Shown one piece after another: positions 6,863 to 8,155 of a stretch of 8,155 nucleotides of DNA (position 1 is the first letter of the stretch; each line of letters starts with the position of its first letter). A program made the position numbers and the translations under genes. Source of the DNA: JBNGDW01 sp049975325 (lineage in GTDB: Bacteria > Cloacimonadota > Cloacimonadia > JGIOTU-2 > JBNGDW01). The notes beneath the pieces were generated by a model that was not told the DNA's origin, did not search any database, and saw nothing but the letters and a program-made list of their open reading frames with translations. Where the stretch lies: assembly GCA_049975325.1 (NCBI GenBank), contig JBNGDW010000069.1, forward strand, positions 1-8,155. Reading direction: 5' to 3'.

Positions 6863-6891
6863 TTTTTACGGAGTATGATGATTCCTGTCAA
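6863..6891 (-). promoter_or_regulatory. Candidate promoter for the acpS-tdh-kbl-rsmI group
   Basis: On the minus strand a perfect TTGACA (6891-6886) is followed after 17 nt by TAAAAA (6868-6863), which matches 4 of 6 of the -10 consensus. Predicted initiation near 6856 would leave almost no leader before the acpS ATG at 6854. The TTGACAGGA context resembles the TTGACAG found in the repeat modules at 186-191 and 413-418. Confidence 0.35.
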
Positions 6892-6896
6892 ATAAT

Positions 6897-7054
6897 AAAA
6901 TGAATAATGAGAAGTTGAAAGATTGAAAGATTGAAAAACAATGAAAATAAATGATAAGCACCAAGCATCAAACTCCGAATAAGCAACAAAACTCAAGCAC
7001 CAAATAACAAACAAATCACAAGCACCAATGACCGAAATGCAAAACAGTCAAGCC
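6897..7054 (-). repeat. Composite intergenic repeat, right inverted copy (modules C and B)
   Basis: Read on the minus strand, module B starts at 7054 with the 31 nt identical to 533-563. It continues with GCTTGTGATTTG, TTTGGTGCTTGAG and TGATGCTTGG (down to about 6960). Module C follows (about 6950-6897) with TTTTCATTG, TTTTTCAATCTTTC and TCATTATTCATT. Order and orientation relative to the modules match the left copy, but the whole is inverted relative to the window. The B module here is longer than on the left. Frames across it are the short LDCFAFRSLV type and are not genes. Confidence 0.7.
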
Positions 7055-7057
7055 TCG

Positions 7058-7180
7058 TCCACCGTTTGGCGGAGAAGCAATCCCTTTTTCTCCTTTTCCC
7101 CTTTTCACCCCTTCTCCCCACCTTCTCTTTTCTGGGAAAATAAAAAAATTTGGCAGCCAAATTTAGATGTTGCACTTTGG
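7058..7180 (-). repeat. Composite intergenic repeat, right inverted copy (palindrome + purine tract + module A)
   Basis: The stretch at 7058-7073 is TCCACCGTTTGGCGGA, a degenerate member of the TCCGCC/GGCGGA palindrome. The pyrimidine tract at 7081-7134 corresponds, on the minus strand, to the GGGGAGAAGGGG-type purine tract at 219-285. The stretch 7141-7180, read on the minus strand, aligns with module A at 160-200 (shared AAGTG, CATCT, AAATTT, GCTG, and a terminal T-run followed by A). Module A here has TTGGCA instead of TTGACA, so it has lost the -35-like box. Confidence 0.55.
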
Positions 7181-7202
7181 GTAGAAATATTGATTAAGAA
7201 AC

Positions 7203-7233
7203 TTGACAGGATATCAGAGTAGGAATTTAAAAT
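7203..7233 (+). promoter_or_regulatory. Candidate promoter for the LVIVD-repeat gene
   Basis: A perfect TTGACA (7203-7208) is followed by TTTAAA at 17 nt (7226-7231) or the better TAAAAT at 19 nt (7228-7233). Spacing is therefore either good with a weak -10 or long with a good -10. Transcription would start near 7240 and give a leader of about 85-90 nt containing the palindrome at 7250-7265. Confidence 0.3.
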
Positions 7234-7249
7234 GGAAAAAAGGACGCAA

Positions 7250-7265
7250 TCCGCCAACCGGCGGA
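7250..7265. repeat. TCCGCC/GGCGGA palindrome in the 5' leader
   Basis: TCCGCCAACCGGCGGA has 6-bp arms and a 4-nt centre (AACC). Together with 291-306, 7058-7073 and the partial copy at 61-73 it makes four occurrences of one palindrome family in the two spacers. Its right arm overlaps a GGAGGAG that lies 6 nt before an ATG at 7276, so the repeat could supply a ribosome site by chance. Confidence 0.6.
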
Positions 7266-7326
7266 GGAGTATGATATGCACCGTGAAACAAACTGTATAA
7301 AGAATAATATGAGAATAGGAGGAAAT

Positions 7327-8121
7327 ATGTACAGAAAAAACAAAAACCGTATCTTTGCTGAGAAGAAACTAATATTATCGGTGCTTTTCAGCCTATTCCT
7401 CAGTCTATCCCTTGCTCCAAATCTTTTTGCCGTTTATCATAAATTAGGTAGTTATGATACACCTGGTTCTGCAAGGTGAGTTGCCATTTCTGGCACAATT
7501 GCTTATGTGGCAGATGAGTCTTCTCTTCAGATAATAGATGTAAGTGATCCGGAGAACCCATGTTTACTATCTGCAATACAACCTCATAATGATTCATTCA
7601 TTGTGTCTAAACCTCTAATTATTGGCGATCAATTAATGGTAGCAGATAATGGATGGAATGAAATTCTTACTTATGATGTTTCTGAGCCTGCAAATCCAGA
7701 ATCTGTGGGTTCTTATTTATGGAATCTTTCAACTTGGGACATGGCAGTATATGATAATTGTCTTGCAACTGCAAATAGTTGGCATGGTATTTCTATTCTT
7801 AATTTAGAAGGAGTCCCTGTAGATGAAGTTGAAATCACTGGTCCAGTTGATGTGTGCAATTATCCCAATCCATTTAACACCTCAACCACCATATCCTTTT
7901 CAATCCCAAAGAGCATAAAGGAGCCAAAGATAAAAATCTACAACATAAAAGGGCAACGCATTCGCGAATTAAAAATTAAAAATTTAAAATTAAAAATTAA
8001 AGAAGAAGTTATTTGGGATGGGACTGATGCTAGAGGGAATAAAGTTCCCAGCGGGGTCTATTTCTATAGAATCAGTGGATTAGAGAACGTCCCTGTACAA
8101 AAAATGATATTGATTAGATAA
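7327..8121 (+). pseudogene. Secreted LVIVD-repeat protein with FlgD/T9SS-type C-terminus, interrupted by in-frame TGA
   Basis: Read through one stop, the frame gives 264 codons. The start at 7327 is preferred because AGGAGG lies 4 nt upstream and the product begins with a clear signal peptide (basic MYRKNKNRIFAEKK, hydrophobic 15-31, likely cut after NLFA at 35). An upstream in-frame ATG at 7276 adds 17 residues. Residues 36-160 contain about three short LVIVD-type beta-propeller repeats (YVAD...LQIIDVSDPENP; MVADNG...ILTYDVSEPANP; LATANS...ISILNLEG). Residues 177-264 form a FlgD-like or type IX sorting-like domain: NYPNPFN, IKIYNIKGQRIREL, WDGTDARGNKVPSGVYFYRI and a KMILIR end. Codon 51 (7477-7479) is TGA where these repeats normally have glycine (AR-stop-VAISG). 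Frame and coding sense are intact on both sides, so this is a very recent nonsense change, a sequencing error or readthrough. Likely role is at the cell surface or extracellular; the ligand is unknown. Confidence 0.75.
7967..8001 (+). repeat. 35-nt pure A/T repeat inside the C-terminal domain coding region
   Basis: Thirty-five consecutive bases contain only A and T, built from near-repeats of AATTAAA/AATTTAAA. In frame they encode most of the lysine-isoleucine-leucine stretch KIKNLKLKI (residues 216-224). The stretch falls between the GQRIREL strand and the VIWDG strand of the FlgD-like domain, where relatives usually have a loop of similar length with a glycine turn. Confidence 0.6.
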
Positions 8122-8155
8122 AGCTGTTTTCTCCTTGGTGAGTCAAGAGGGAGAG

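Noticed and set aside
6993..7222. Short open frames on both strands in the right spacer
   Set aside because: They overlap each other and the inverted repeat. Their peptides are lysine/arginine- or serine/proline-rich translations of the purine/pyrimidine tract.
7232..7300. Small upstream frame (22 codons) with AGGA 7 nt before its ATG
   Set aside because: It runs through the TCCGCC palindrome, overlaps the promoter -10 region and ends before the real gene start. There is no sign of conservation, and it is most likely chance.
7327..8121. UGA reassigned to glycine (as in Gracilibacteria/SR1), suggested by TGA at a glycine position and no TGA stops in the window
   Set aside because: Six full-length genes with many glycines contain no in-frame TGA, whereas recoded genomes use TGA for glycine often. 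One isolated TGA fits a mutation or base error better.
7507..8121. Separate gene starting at GTG 7507
   Set aside because: The GTG is inside a repeat motif (AYVAD), with no ribosome site or signal peptide. The sequence upstream continues the same repeat in the same frame across the TGA.

Overview
The window carries six intact genes, all on the minus strand (677-6854), and one plus-strand secreted-protein gene (7327-8121) that is interrupted by a stop codon. Two repeat-rich spacers (1-676 and 6855-7326) flank the minus-strand block. Base composition is A/T-rich by eye. No rRNA, tRNA, CRISPR array, transposase or phage gene is visible. The plus-strand protein has LVIVD-type repeats and a PNPFN...WDG...SGVYFYR C-terminus. 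That C-terminus is typical of FCB-related and candidate-phylum bacteria (Cloacimonadota-like, KSB1-like and similar). With MutL carrying its own endonuclease motif and a short-chain-type threonine dehydrogenase, this points to an uncultured Gram-negative anaerobe-like bacterium. That placement is an inference, not a demonstrated taxonomy.

Minus-strand order of transcription: acpS (holo-ACP synthase), tdh (SDR-type L-threonine 3-dehydrogenase), kbl (glycine C-acetyltransferase), rsmI (16S rRNA C1402 2'-O-methyltransferase) and a membrane isoprenylcysteine-carboxyl-methyltransferase-like protein. After a 140-bp gap with two palindromes and a promoter-like sequence comes mutL. Gaps in the first group are 33, 24, 71 and 3 bp, so one transcript is plausible. 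tdh and kbl together form a complete two-step route from threonine to glycine plus acetyl-CoA. acpS, rsmI and mutL are housekeeping genes with no obvious link to that pathway.

Both spacers are built from the same modules in opposite orientation: a TTTGCACC...CTGTCAAG module, a purine-rich tract, a TCCGCC/GGCGGA palindrome, a GGCTTGACTG...TTTGGTGCTTG module and a TTCATTATTCATT module. A 31-nt stretch is identical between the two sides (533-563 and the complement of 7024-7054). The left spacer also holds a second diverged copy of the first module and a nested hairpin.

I found no convincing new enzymatic or defence system. The most interesting items are the modular inverted repeats bracketing the gene block, an in-frame TGA exactly where the LVIVD repeat expects glycine, a pure A/T repeat making up a loop of the C-terminal domain of the same protein, and TTGACA boxes that recur in or beside the repeat modules.
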